Source: Chionoecetes opilio | Taxonomy: Eukaryota > Arthropoda > Malacostraca > Decapoda > Majidae | Direction: 5' to 3' | Length of the DNA stretch: 64,000 nucleotides | Assembly: GCA_016584305.1 (NCBI GenBank) | Contig: JACEEZ010020491.1 | Location: 127,501 to 191,500 of the forward strand | Part shown: positions 1-8,351 of the stretch, one piece after another | Layout of the letters: the number at the start of each line of letters is the position of its first letter | Position numbering within the stretch: the stretch's first letter is position 1 | Translations under genes and position numbers: made by a program | Notes under the pieces: model-generated | Told to the model about the DNA's origin: nothing | The model's input: the letters and a program-made list of their open reading frames with translations, nothing else | Databases searched by the model: none

Positions 1-270
1 ACCCATCACCCTACATCAAGGTTTCCTCGATTCTCGCAACGCACATTTTTTTTCTCACAATTCTCGCTAATAGGCTACTAAAAATAATAAATGATTAAAA
101 GTGATCAAATCATCTCATAAGTGAGCTTAAAATGTGCCCCTGGTCGAGCTGGTTCCAAAACTGTGCCATATGATGAGATTGTGCCACGGGGGGCGGCACC
201 TATCGCGGACACACACACACACACACACTCAGACACACACACACACAGACACACACACTTTCGCTTATAT

Positions 271-273
<3 letters not shown>
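1..273 (+). repeat. Partial copy of hairpin/minisatellite repeat family (right part)
   Basis: Matches the reverse complement of 3573-3830. It starts inside the CCCATCACC minisatellite, runs through a conserved block (ATGGGCTTAAAA-like, then GCCACGGGGGGCGG) and ends in (AC)n followed by TTTCGCTTATATTA. Both copies stop at the same bases (CGCTTATATTA), so this is a true element end. No coding capacity. The short frame here is translated from the (AC)n and (TA)n tracts. Related copies lie at 3573-4126 (inverted) and 52861-53152. Confidence 0.75.
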
Positions 274-360
<87 letters not shown>

Positions 361-388
361 TATATATATATTATATATATATATATAT
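274..388. repeat. (TA)n microsatellite
   Basis: About 115 bp of nearly pure TA dinucleotides directly after the conserved end of the hairpin repeat family. It may be the insertion target of that element. Confidence 0.9.
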
Positions 389-664
389 CCGTTTTTATAT
401 CATAATTATAAAAGTTTAGTATGTGAAAATTGTAAATATCATTCAGTATTTTAAAAGCGAACTGCTCGTTATTAGTGTCATCCCATAATATTATGTTAGT
501 GGAAGGGTTGAATGTTATAATTATTAATCTATTTAATATTATTGTTGGTTATGTAATTGTAGTGGCAGTAGTAGCAGTAGTAGTATTATAAGTATAAGTA
601 TAAGTAGTGAGAGTTGTCTGTAGTAAAATAAATGATAGCAGCAGTAGTGGAAGAAGAAATAAAA
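389..664. other. AT-rich spacer, no gene
   Basis: AT-rich sequence with an imperfect GTA/AGT trinucleotide run near 560-610. I see no open frame, RNA or element end here. Confidence 0.6.
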
Positions 665-1452
665 ATATTAATCAATCATTCACTGGGGCCTGAGGGCGCG
701 TCCCCTCGCCCACCCTTCGATGCCACTCTGTGGGGTCACCACGTGCGACTCCCCATGCAAGTTCCCTTCTCATACCAAGCATCTCTCGACAGAAAACATC
801 AACTTGCCCCAGCCACGAGCCTTATGGACATCCCTTTGGCTTCCTCCACGCCGGATTGCTTCTTAAAGATACAACCCGATAGAAGGATCGGTTTCAGGGT
901 TGCGTGGCATATGCTCATATAGCCGAAGTTGGCGCTGACGGACTATGCAGGTAATAGCCTAGATTCAGTCTCACGGTGTAATCGCTGATTTGACACATAA
1001 TCATCCCAGCGATACCCCATGATTCTGAGAAGACACTTATTACCAAAGGCCTTGATTCGCCTCTTCAAGTCTTTAATTAGTGTCCATGTATCACAACCAT
1101 AGAGTAAGACAGGGATCACAAGTGACTTGAAGATCCGGATCTTTTTCCACCTGCACAGGTACCGATATCGCCAAATATTCGTGCTGAGCGAGTACATAGC
1201 TCCGTGGGCTATGCCAATTCACCGTTTGGCTTCTTGACGTGACCCGTCATCATTATGAACTGCATTACCAAGGTATGTAAAATTTCCCAAGATCCCAATG
1301 TCTTCGCCGCACGCATGAACAGACTCTATGGTTTCATCTAGTAAGCTTCCAAACACCTGGACCTTGGTCCTCAGCCAGGAGACCTTAAGTCTCAAAGGCC
1401 TTGCCTCCTCGAGCAGCGCCTACAGGGCCATCACCAGCACCTCCAGCGACTC
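665..1452 (-). pseudogene. RTE-like LINE, 5'-truncated C-terminal fragment
   Basis: This is the 3' end of a non-LTR retrotransposon ORF2, read right to left. Recognisable blocks are SWLRTKVQVFG, HNDDGSRQE, KIRIFKSLVIPVLLYGC and MGYRWDDYVSNQRLHRETES, matching the better preserved copy at 32881-33656. These lie C-terminal to the reverse-transcriptase catalytic core. The fragment starts at the codons for ESLEV just after the palm domain, so it is a typical 5'-truncated LINE insertion. The 3' end carries the ATTGATTGATT tail seen in the sister copies. Several stops and frameshifts make it non-functional. The label RTE-like rests on the simple-repeat tail and absence of an ORF1, and is inference. 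Confidence 0.8.
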
Positions 1453-1525
1453 ACAATTTACTGAATCTCAAAAGCGTTTTCTAAATTTTTAATAAATCTT
1501 TTGAAATCGAATCGATCTTTGCACC

Positions 1526-2624
1526 ATGCCTTCCACGTTCAGAGAATGTGAGGATTGTGGGCTTAAGTACACCCCAAAGTTTTTCAGAAATTCATCGGCG
1601 TGTAGATTTTGCGTCATGACGAATTTTATGGAGGAAGAGAACCGTAAACTAGTAAAGGAAACGAACCGTAAAATTGATGAAACGAACCGTAAACATGATG
1701 ACCTCGTTGCAAAGTATAATACCCTTCAGGAATTTGCTGCTTCCAACATAGGTTGTGCTCCTGGAGATGTTATGGCCCTTGTCCCCGGTGTCACTGCCGA
1801 AGAGGAGGCACCTTCTGCCACCTCCGTTCAAACTGCTCCTGAAGAGGCACCTTCTGCCGCCTCCGTTCAAACTGCTCCTGAATAGGCACCTTTTGCCACC
1901 TTAGATCATACCGCTCCTGAAGAGGCACCTCCTGCCACCCCCGATCGAACTGTTCCTGAAGAGGCACCTTTCATTCCAGTCAGGAATGGTGCCAGGCCAG
2001 TCAAAGTTAAAGATTTTTTTACCGATCAAGACGTACAACAGTTTCAAGGTCCTGGGGGAAAACGACAAGGACATCCATGAGATCAGAATAATAGGCGATT
2101 CCATTGTTAAAGGTCAACTGCAGGAATTTTGTGGAAGAGCTCGATCACAGAGGAAATTGTTTTGCATGCCTGGTGGTCACCTTGATGACATCACGGCAGC
2201 CTGCGATAAGGCAACTGACGGCATCACCGAAAACACACTTATTGTCATTCACGCTGGCACAAATGACATTATAAACACCAGGTCCGAGGAACTACTAGAA
2301 AAGTACAGGCGGATGATCCGTCAGTACAAAAGTAAATCGCGAAATATCATTGTTTCAGGCATCCTCCCTAGGATCAGTGCGACGCGTACTTTTTATAACA
2401 AAGCCTTCAGCGCAAATAGCCGCCTTAAAAACCTTTGTTCAGAAGAAGACGTTGATTTTACAAACTTTTGGCATGCTTTCTATCAAGAACCAGACCTCTT
2501 CAAGGAAGATGGCCTACACCTAAATGGAGTTGGGTCAGCTCGGTTTGGCAGAAAACTAAGCACAGCTGTTACTAGTTTCTGGTTAAAAAACGGCCGACGA
2601 ACTCGCGTACCCTCTCCGACATAA
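1526..2624 (+). pseudogene. CR1 ORF1: zinc finger, coiled coil, SGNH/GDSL esterase domain
   Basis: The first ATG gives a Cys4 finger (CEDCG ... CRFC, residues about 8-29), then a charged helix with repeated NRK motifs (about 38-66) likely to be a coiled coil, then a Pro/Ala/Glu-rich linker built from an imperfect APEEAP repeat. The second half is an SGNH hydrolase fold: block I IIGDS, block II MPGG, block III AGTND, block V EDGLHLN with the catalytic Asp-x-x-His. CR1 ORF1 proteins are known for this esterase, thought to aid RNP or membrane association. One in-frame TAG at about 1883 and one frameshift in the T-run near 2016-2022 separate the halves. Both are single-base-level defects, so they could be recent mutations or consensus errors. 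Confidence 0.8.
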
Positions 2625-2634
2625 TATCTAGAAA

Positions 2635-3572
2635 TGACCGGCCCCAACCTCTCCGACGTAACCTCTCTAACGTAAATGACCGCCCCCATGATGCGACCTC
2701 GGTTCGAAATATCGTAAAAGCCTGTATGTTCAATGCGCGCAGCATCCGAAATAAATTTTCAGACCTGGAGGCCCTTGTTGCAGCCGAAGATTATAATTTT
2801 ATTGGCATATCAGAATCCTGGTTGAACACTACAAATAGAGACTTTTTGGCTGAATATAATTTACCTGGTTACTTAATGTTTAGCTGTGAAAGGGCGAAAA
2901 GAACAGGCGGTGGCGATATTTACTATACGTAAAAGCCAGTCTTCATCCTACGGTCATAGAATACGAGAAAATCAATAACGTGTATTCTCTATATTTGCAG
3001 CTAAAGATCGGCTCGAAAAAGAATTTATTGGACTCATCTATAGACCCCCAGTTCACAATAGTAACACTGATAGTCAGCTGTATGACCAATTAATAGAAAT
3101 GAGTAATGAGTTCGATTGCGTCATATATGGTGATTTCAACCTAGCCTTTCCTTCCTGGGGAAATTCGCTAAACTCTCATTCAGATCACGACTTCTACAGC
3201 GATTTATTAGAAAGTTCGTTAACTCAGCATGTCCACAAACCCACGAGAGGTGACAACATATTTTACCTTGTTTTTTCGACAAATGACGATTTGGTAAAGA
3301 ATGTAAATATTGGCCCTGAATTTGGCATTAGCGATCATAGAATTGTGTCCTTTGATATAAATCTCGAAGTGTACAGAGAAAGCGTTAGCGACGAACAAAT
3401 TTTTTTGTATATATAAGGTGACTTTGACAGACTTAAGACGATTTTGTCAGAAACAGATTGGAGCGTGCTATCAAATCAATCGAATATAGACGAATCATGG
3501 AGGATATTTAACAATATCTTGAATATTGCTGTAAAGTCTTGTGTTCCAGTCGGTAAAAGACGTCCATCTATA
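2635..3572 (+). pseudogene. CR1 ORF2 N-terminus: apurinic-like endonuclease domain
   Basis: This is an EEP-family endonuclease that nicks target DNA to prime reverse transcription. Motifs in order are MFNARSIRNK, then GISESWL (about 2800), a broken stretch around 2930-3060 (frame lost and regained twice), VIYGDFN (about 3120-3140) and the C-terminal GISDHRIVSFD (catalytic SDH, about 3330-3350). An in-frame stop lies near 3415 and the frame continues as GDFDRLKTILSETDW up to VGKRRPSI. There it is cut at about 3572 by the end of the hairpin repeat. The partner reverse transcriptase resumes at 8352. Confidence 0.8.
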
Positions 3573-4126
3573 ATAATATAAGCGAAAGTGTGTGTGTGTG
3601 TATGTGTGTCTGTGTGTGTGTGTGTGTGGTATAGGTTCCGCCCCCCGTGGCGAAATCCCATCATATACCACATTTTTGAAATCAGGTTGACCAGGGGAAG
3701 GTTTTAAGCCCACTTATGAGATGATCCGATCACTTTCTTTCTTCTTTTTTTTTAGCAGCCCATTAGCGATAATTGTGAAAAAAAAGTGGGTTGCGAGAAT
3801 TGAGGAAACCTTGATGTAGGGTGATGGGTAATGGGTGAGTGAATGGGTGGGGTGATGGGTAATGGGTGTGGGGTGATGGGTAATGGGTGAGTGAATGGGT
3901 GGGGGGTGATGGGTAATGGGTGAGTGAATGGGTGGGGGGTGATGGGTAATGGGTGAGTGAATGGGTGGGGGGTGATGGGTAATGGGTGAGTGAATGGGTT
4001 GGAGGTGATGTGAATGGGTTGACGTTAATACATACATTTCTACATGCATGATTTCAGGAAAGTTAGAAGGGGCTATCTGGAGAGTCTGTGTTTGGTGGGC
4101 CTTCGGCCCACCAAACACAGGTGGTG
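3573..4126 (-). repeat. Longest copy of the hairpin/minisatellite repeat family, inserted in the CR1 ORF2
   Basis: Read on the minus strand, the element has a perfect hairpin (GGTGGGCC-TTC-GGCCCACC, about 4095-4115), a conserved block (CTCTCCAGATAGCCCCTTC ... AAATGTATG), a 32-bp minisatellite, a conserved unique block, (AC)n, and the terminal TTTCGCTTATATTA. It interrupts the CR1 reading frame on the left and abuts the BEL/Pao LTR on the right. It has no coding capacity. The Pro/His/Ile-rich frame on the minus strand is only translated minisatellite. I do not recognise the class. A hairpin near one end could suggest Helitron-like or other non-TIR mobility, but the required termini are not evident. 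Confidence 0.65.
3828..4010. repeat. 32-bp minisatellite inside the hairpin repeat
   Basis: About 5.5 units of an approximately 32-bp unit (GGTGATGGGTAATGGGTGAG, then TGAATGGGTGGG) with small length changes between units. The same unit in reverse complement recurs at 53038-53150, and one end of it is seen at position 1. Confidence 0.85.
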
Positions 4127-4596
4127 GCGATCGCTGCCAGGTGGCGATCGCTGCTGACCGCCCACAGGGAGAATCAGTACACCCAGACCCTCCGTCGAGT
4201 TAATATCTCTTCTCTGATTAATATGAAGAGATGTTGTACATAATTTAATTTGTACATATAGTAATAAAACAATAGGACATGTGTTAAGAATCAACACACT
4301 GATGATAGCCGTGCGTCAGTAACTTGGTGTGAAAGCCCTTCTGACGCTGTAACGAAACACTCGCCTCCGCCCACCGCTTCTGTATTTCACGGGCGGCCCT
4401 GAACACGGGCGACCACATCGGATCACAAGACCATTGCAATATTGATCCAAACCTACCGCCGTAATTCAACCCACTATCCACCGATAAGTATCCTAGTTAG
4501 TTAAGTAGCTGGGATGATGTGTCGGGTGATAGCCATGGGTTTGATTGAATAGGTAAGAAACTCAGATTAAATATGTATGTGATATCAATTCCCACA
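4127..4596 (+). repeat. BEL/Pao 5' LTR (truncated at its left end)
   Basis: Shares the stretch from GGTGGCGATCGCTGC through to GATATCAATTCCCACA with the right LTR. An 18-bp piece (TGGCGATCGCTGCCAGG) is tandemly doubled at its start, unlike in the right copy. An AATAAA-like signal (AATAAAACAATAGG, about 4262) is present in both LTRs and probably serves 3' end formation in the right one. Confidence 0.8.
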
Positions 4597-4646
4597 TCGG
4601 TGCCCCGAGTGAGGATCGAACTCACGACCTTCAGATTATGAGACTG
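4597..4646 (+). promoter_or_regulatory. Primer-binding site with unusually long match to elongator tRNA-Met
   Basis: Immediately after the LTR, the sequence is the reverse complement of a tRNA-Met 3' half. It covers the CCA/acceptor region (CGGTGCCCCGAGTGAGG), the T arm (GATCGAACTC), the variable loop and the whole anticodon arm (AGATTATGAGACT, anticodon CAT). Reverse transcription normally needs about 11-18 nt. A match of about 45 nt means that more of the primer tRNA was copied into the element than usual. Confidence 0.75.
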
Positions 4647-4912
4647 AAGGCGGGGTGCTTCGAAGCGTCAGGAATGACTCAGCTGTTCAACTACCATATG
4701 CCATCACCCTGTGGTAGTAGATAGCATCAGCAGTTACGTACTAGTTAGTTGTAATAACTAAAGTGGGGGTTGGCCATAGGCCTGGTTATGCGCCTTGTTA
4801 GGCCAGCCAACAGCGCTTCCCGCACTTATAATATAATTCATTATCAACTAACAATGTTTTTAGTAACGTAATTTTGCATTTAATATTTCATTTCAGTTAA
4901 TCAATTAAAATC

Positions 4913-6967
4913 ATGACGGAAGGGACTAAATCATTAGCTGCTAAATTAGGTTGGCTGACACGATTATATAATACGTGTGATGAAGCAGCTGGGACTAACC
5001 CTATAGACTATAATAGTTTAAACTCAGGTCTGCTAATGCTAAAAACTAAATGGGAAAAATATGAGACGGCTTACTGCATATATGAATTTAAATTAAAACA
5101 AGCTGGGGATAAAGAAATTATTCAGATATGTGTTATCAATCATGAACACGAATGTCAAAGATATCTCGATAAAGTAATTGAATATGAGGGATTACTGGAG
5201 TGTGCTCAAATTCCATCAACAGCTATAGCTTCTTTAACCCAAAGTTTGCAAGGTATTACGCAAGAACCCCCCCACAGGGAGATCACGATTATTACGCCTG
5301 AAGGTAATCAGCTATATCAGCCACCCTCAGAGTTTAAGGATCCCTCGTTAGTGGGTAGTTATCCTGCGCCTATTACGCAAATCAAACAGCCTGTAATTAC
5401 GATTCAAACTTCTCACCCTACCAGTAAACCACTTAGACCTACTCAAATAATAGATACAAACCCTATATCGAGGGCTACTAATAGTGAAGTACGTAGAATA
5501 AATTGTGTCTTATGTGAGGGGGAACATAGACCCTCCACATGTAATATCTATTCAGATTGTTACACGAGAGTTGAAAGGTTAATGCGCCTTGGTATTTGCC
5601 TAACCTGTCTCCGTGGTAAACATGCTTCAAATGCATGCCCTATAAGGTTAAGAACTTGTAGGAAATGTAAACAATCTGTTCATAACATCGCTCTCTGTCC
5701 TAACAGTGATAATAACTCAGACCCTACAGTAGTTAAAATGGCAGTCACTAATAAGAGTAGTTCAGCAGCTGTTCCCACTGCGGAGTTGAATGTGAGCTAT
5801 AATGGTCATTCAGTCAATGTAAAGACGATGTTTGACAATGGTGCACAAAGATCCTTCATAAGCAGAGAGATAGTTGAATTATTACAACTACCCATAATTA
5901 ATAAAGTGAACATAGCCATATCAGGTTTTCTCGCCAATAATGAGGCTCAAACCTATGACATAGTTCAACCCCTAGTCCAATTAGGAAGATATAAATGTAG
6001 GGTAGCTGCTGTAGTAGTAAATAATATTGGTATTAGTTTAACTGTTCATGGACTAAAAGACACAGCTGAAATGCTGAGGGATAATGGTGTTAAGCTAGTT
6101 AGTAATACCTTCAAAGACGTTGATGGACCTTTCCAATTAATAATAGGAGCCGATTATTTTGGGCGTTACCTAAGGAAGGTCATCAAAATACATAACGTCT
6201 CAATGTTCACTAGTGCTGGTGGTAAGGTAATAATGGGACCCATCCCACATACCCATACAGTCGAACAGGAGAGTATTCCTAGTCATGCACAACCCCTATT
6301 AATTACCAGAATAGGAACCACTTTCTTGCCCACACCAATAAGTGAGGTTTTAGAGGAAAGTGGTATTCCAGTTCATAATGAATATATTGCCACTAATGAA
6401 AATCCTAATAATAATGTGTCGCGAGGAGATCCCTCACCTCACCACCTCACCACCAACCTCAAATTGAATACAGGATTATGGTTTAAAGGCCCTACCTGGC
6501 TGAAAGAATGTAATAATAATCCTAATATGGTTTCCACTCAGTCAGACATATCTGAAGATATATGGTTTAAAGGCCCTACCCGGCTGAAAGAGTGTAATAA
6601 TAATCCTAATATGGGTTCCACTCAGTCAGACATATCTGAAGATATAATAAGGGAACCTGAATTGATCCCAGATCCTGTGATAGACATAGAAAGGTTTTCC
6701 TTATTGGTTAATACTCCCTGCAAGGTTAATACTCCCTGCAGGGTTGATACTCCCTGCAAGGTTGATACTCCCTGCAAGGTTAATATTCACTGCAGGGTTA
6801 ATACTCCCTGCAAGGTTAATACTCCCTGCAAGGTTAATATTCCCTGCAGGGTCAATAAAAGGGATAGCTCTGATCCTTTGAAGTTTTGTATCAGAACAAT
6901 ACAGAAGCAGGTATTTCCTGAGGAATATCAGCTATTGGCTTCAGCCAGCCCCATAGGAACAAATTGA
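4913..6967 (+). CDS. BEL/Pao Gag-protease polyprotein (intact frame, truncated Pol)
   Basis: This 684-codon open frame starts at ATG in the context ATCATGACGGAAGG. Residues about 1-115 are the helical Gag (capsid-like) region. About 195-265 carry zinc knuckles of BEL/Pao type (CVLCEGEHRPSTC ... CLTCLRGKHASNACP ... CRKCKQSVHNIALC), which bind the genomic RNA. About 280-430 is an aspartic protease of the DUF1758/A16 type. The active-site block reads MFDNGAQRSFIS instead of the usual D(S/T)G, so the Thr/Ser after Asp is replaced by Asn and activity is doubtful. From about residue 510 the frame enters repeats (two 28-residue copies, then about eight VNTPCK-like hexapeptides) where reverse transcriptase should start. 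The polypeptide resembles a degraded Pol tail fused to Gag. The open frame argues for recent mobilisation in trans. Confidence 0.8.
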   Translation: MTEGTKSLAAKLGWLTRLYNTCDEAAGTNPIDYNSLNSGLLMLKTKWEKYETAYCIYEFKLKQAGDKEIIQICVINHEHECQRYLDKVIEYEGLLECAQIPSTAIASLTQSLQGITQEPPHREITIITPEGNQLYQPPSEFKDPSLVGSYPAPITQIKQPVITIQTSHPTSKPLRPTQIIDTNPISRATNSEVRRINCVLCEGEHRPSTCNIYSDCYTRVERLMRLGICLTCLRGKHASNACPIRLRTCRKCKQSVHNIALCPNSDNNSDPTVVKMAVTNKSSSAAVPTAELNVSYNGHSVNVKTMFDNGAQRSFISREIVELLQLPIINKVNIAISGFLANNEAQTYDIVQPLVQLGRYKCRVAAVVVNNIGISLTVHGLKDTAEMLRDNGVKLVSNTFKDVDGPFQLIIGADYFGRYLRKVIKIHNVSMFTSAGGKVIMGPIPHTHTVEQESIPSHAQPLLITRIGTTFLPTPISEVLEESGIPVHNEYIATNENPNNNVSRGDPSPHHLTTNLKLNTGLWFKGPTWLKECNNNPNMVSTQSDISEDIWFKGPTRLKECNNNPNMGSTQSDISEDIIREPELIPDPVIDIERFSLLVNTPCKVNTPCRVDTPCKVDTPCKVNIHCRVNTPCKVNTPCKVNIPCRVNKRDSSDPLKFCIRTIQKQVFPEEYQLLASASPIGTN
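6477..6644 (+). repeat. 84-bp direct duplication within the BEL gag-pol frame
   Basis: Two tandem 84-bp units encode WFKGPTWLKECNNNPNMVST... and WFKGPTRLKECNNNPNMGST..., differing at a few bases. The unit length is a multiple of three, so the frame is kept. Confidence 0.9.
6707..6850 (+). repeat. 18-bp coding minisatellite (hexapeptide VNTPCK)
   Basis: About eight units of GTTAATACTCCCTGCAAG with third-base and G/A variants encode V-(N/D)-(T/I)-(P/H)-C-(K/R). It stays in frame with Gag-protease and adds a cysteine every six residues. Confidence 0.9.
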
Positions 6968-6985
6968 CCATATTGGGTCTGTTCC

Positions 6986-7495
6986 TTGATCATGAGGGTA
7001 TTTAGGTGTCGATGTCGAAATTTTCAAGCTGATCTTCCAAATAAAACCTGCCATCCCATACTAATTCCCAAACGCCATCATCTTACTAAATTGTTGGTGG
7101 AAGAATATCATAGGAACTCATTACATGGCGGAATGGCTACAATATTAGCCGATATCAGGTGTCATTTTTGGATAAATCATGGTAGACAGGCAGTCAAATA
7201 TTACCTCAGATCTCTCATTAAATTTAATAGATCTGAGTGTAGACTAGTCTCCTATCTAGGCCCCCCTGAACTTTTCGTTGATAATGAGCTCTTAAAACCA
7301 TTTGAGGTCAATGGTGATGACTATACTGGGGATACTATAACATTAGGAGATAACTCTCCCCTCGATCAAGTATATGTCAGCATATTCACTGGTACCTCTA
7401 TCAAGACTATTAATTTTAAAATAGCGAAAGACCACAGTGCCAAAACCACTATTGAAATGTTCCGGCGCTATGAGGCCTGGGGTGATGTCACATGA
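6986..7495 (+). pseudogene. BEL/Pao integrase zinc-binding (HHCC) domain remnant
   Basis: Residues about 26-70 match the N-terminal integrase_H2C2 domain: LIPKRHHLTKLLVEEYHRNSLHGGM ... IRCHFWINHGRQAVKYYLRS, giving the two histidines (HHLT, and H in SLHGG). The CxxC pair that should follow (as in CVVC) is replaced by LIKFNRSECRL at an internal deletion junction. The catalytic core with its DDE acidic residues is missing. The C-terminal part (GDDYTGDTITLGDNSPLDQ) may be further Pol tail sequence. The chain ends EAWGDVT. Its frame is separate from the Gag-protease frame by 18 nt. Confidence 0.7.
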
Positions 7496-7628
7496 AGCGT
7501 AACTTCAGTTTTCGCCGGCCCCCAGTGTGGAGATTATCCATAAACCACCCTCTCATAATTGGTAGAGTTGTGGTTTTGTTCCCCCCCCCCCCTTGTGAAT
7601 GAGGTATTTTCCACTCGTTATAGGGGGA

Positions 7629-8351
7629 GTGTGAGTAGGAATGTATATATAATTATAATGGTAATGGGTAATATTAAGGTAATTTAAGTAAATGATTAGT
7701 ACTGGGATAGAATAAATTAATATTCCCAGTGGTTAATAAACATTGCACTTAAATAATTAGCGCCTTAATTTGGAGCGACTGGCTATTGGTCACCGTCATA
7801 ATATTTGTAACCTATCCTGCGTGTATTCGTGGCAGGTATTGGTAGGGGTGCGCCTCGCCGCCACCACGAACGATTGACACGTATAGGTAGGATTGGTGGC
7901 GATCGCTGCCGACCGCCCACAGGGAGAATCAGTACACCCAGACCCTCCGTCGAGTTAATATCTCTTCTCTGATTAATATGAAGAGATGTTGTACATAATT
8001 TAATTTGTACATATAGTAATAAAACAATAGGACATGTGTTAAGAATCAACACACTGATGACAGCCGTGCGTCAGTAACTTGGTGTGAAAGCCCTTCTGAC
8101 GCTGTAACGAAACACTCGCCTCCGCCCACCGCTTCTGTATTTCACGGGCGGCCCTGAACACGGGCGACCACATCGGATCACAAGACCATTGCAATATTGA
8201 TCCAAACCTACCGCCGTAATTCAACCCACTATCCACCGATAAGTATCCTAGTTAGTTAAGTAGCTGGGATGATGTGTCGGGTGATAGCCATGGGTTTGAT
8301 TGAATAGGTAAGAAACTCAGATTAAATATGTATGTGATATCAATTCCCACA
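7629..8351 (+). repeat. BEL/Pao 3' LTR (start uncertain)
   Basis: The last about 465 bp equal the 5' LTR. A purine-rich tract (ATAGGGGGAGTG, about 7619-7631) is a plausible polypurine tract, which would put the LTR start at TGTGAGTAGG near 7629 and give a length of about 720 bp. The alternative is a start at TGGTGGCGATCG near 7892. The LTR ends at CCCACA and the CR1 frame resumes directly. Confidence 0.6.

Larger units (their letters stand above)
4127..8351 (+). mobile_element. BEL/Pao LTR retrotransposon, internally deleted
   Basis: The body is flanked by direct repeats of about 470 bp (4127-4596 and about 7885-8351, almost identical) ending in CCCACA. Inside are a tRNA primer-binding site, a gag-protease frame (4913-6967) and an integrase fragment (6986-7495). 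Reverse transcriptase and RNase H, normally about 2 kb between protease and integrase, are absent, as is the integrase core. The near-identity of the LTR portions indicates a fairly recent insertion. This makes it a non-autonomous derivative that could only have moved with a helper. The left LTR lacks about 250 bp that precede the shared part on the right, so the left end is truncated against the hairpin repeat. Confidence 0.85.

Noticed and set aside
3828..4010. CRISPR-like direct repeats
   Set aside because: Units are head-to-tail without unique spacers, in a eukaryotic retroelement context.
3714..4118. 134-codon minus-strand frame rich in PPIHSPITHH
   Set aside because: It is translated 32-bp minisatellite of the hairpin repeat.
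4599..4700. tRNA-Met gene on the minus strand
   Set aside because: Only the 3' half matches a tRNA. The 5' half does not form acceptor or D arms, and the position right after an LTR marks it as a primer-binding site.
6707..6850. CRISPR-like array
   Set aside because: Contiguous 18-bp coding minisatellite without spacers.
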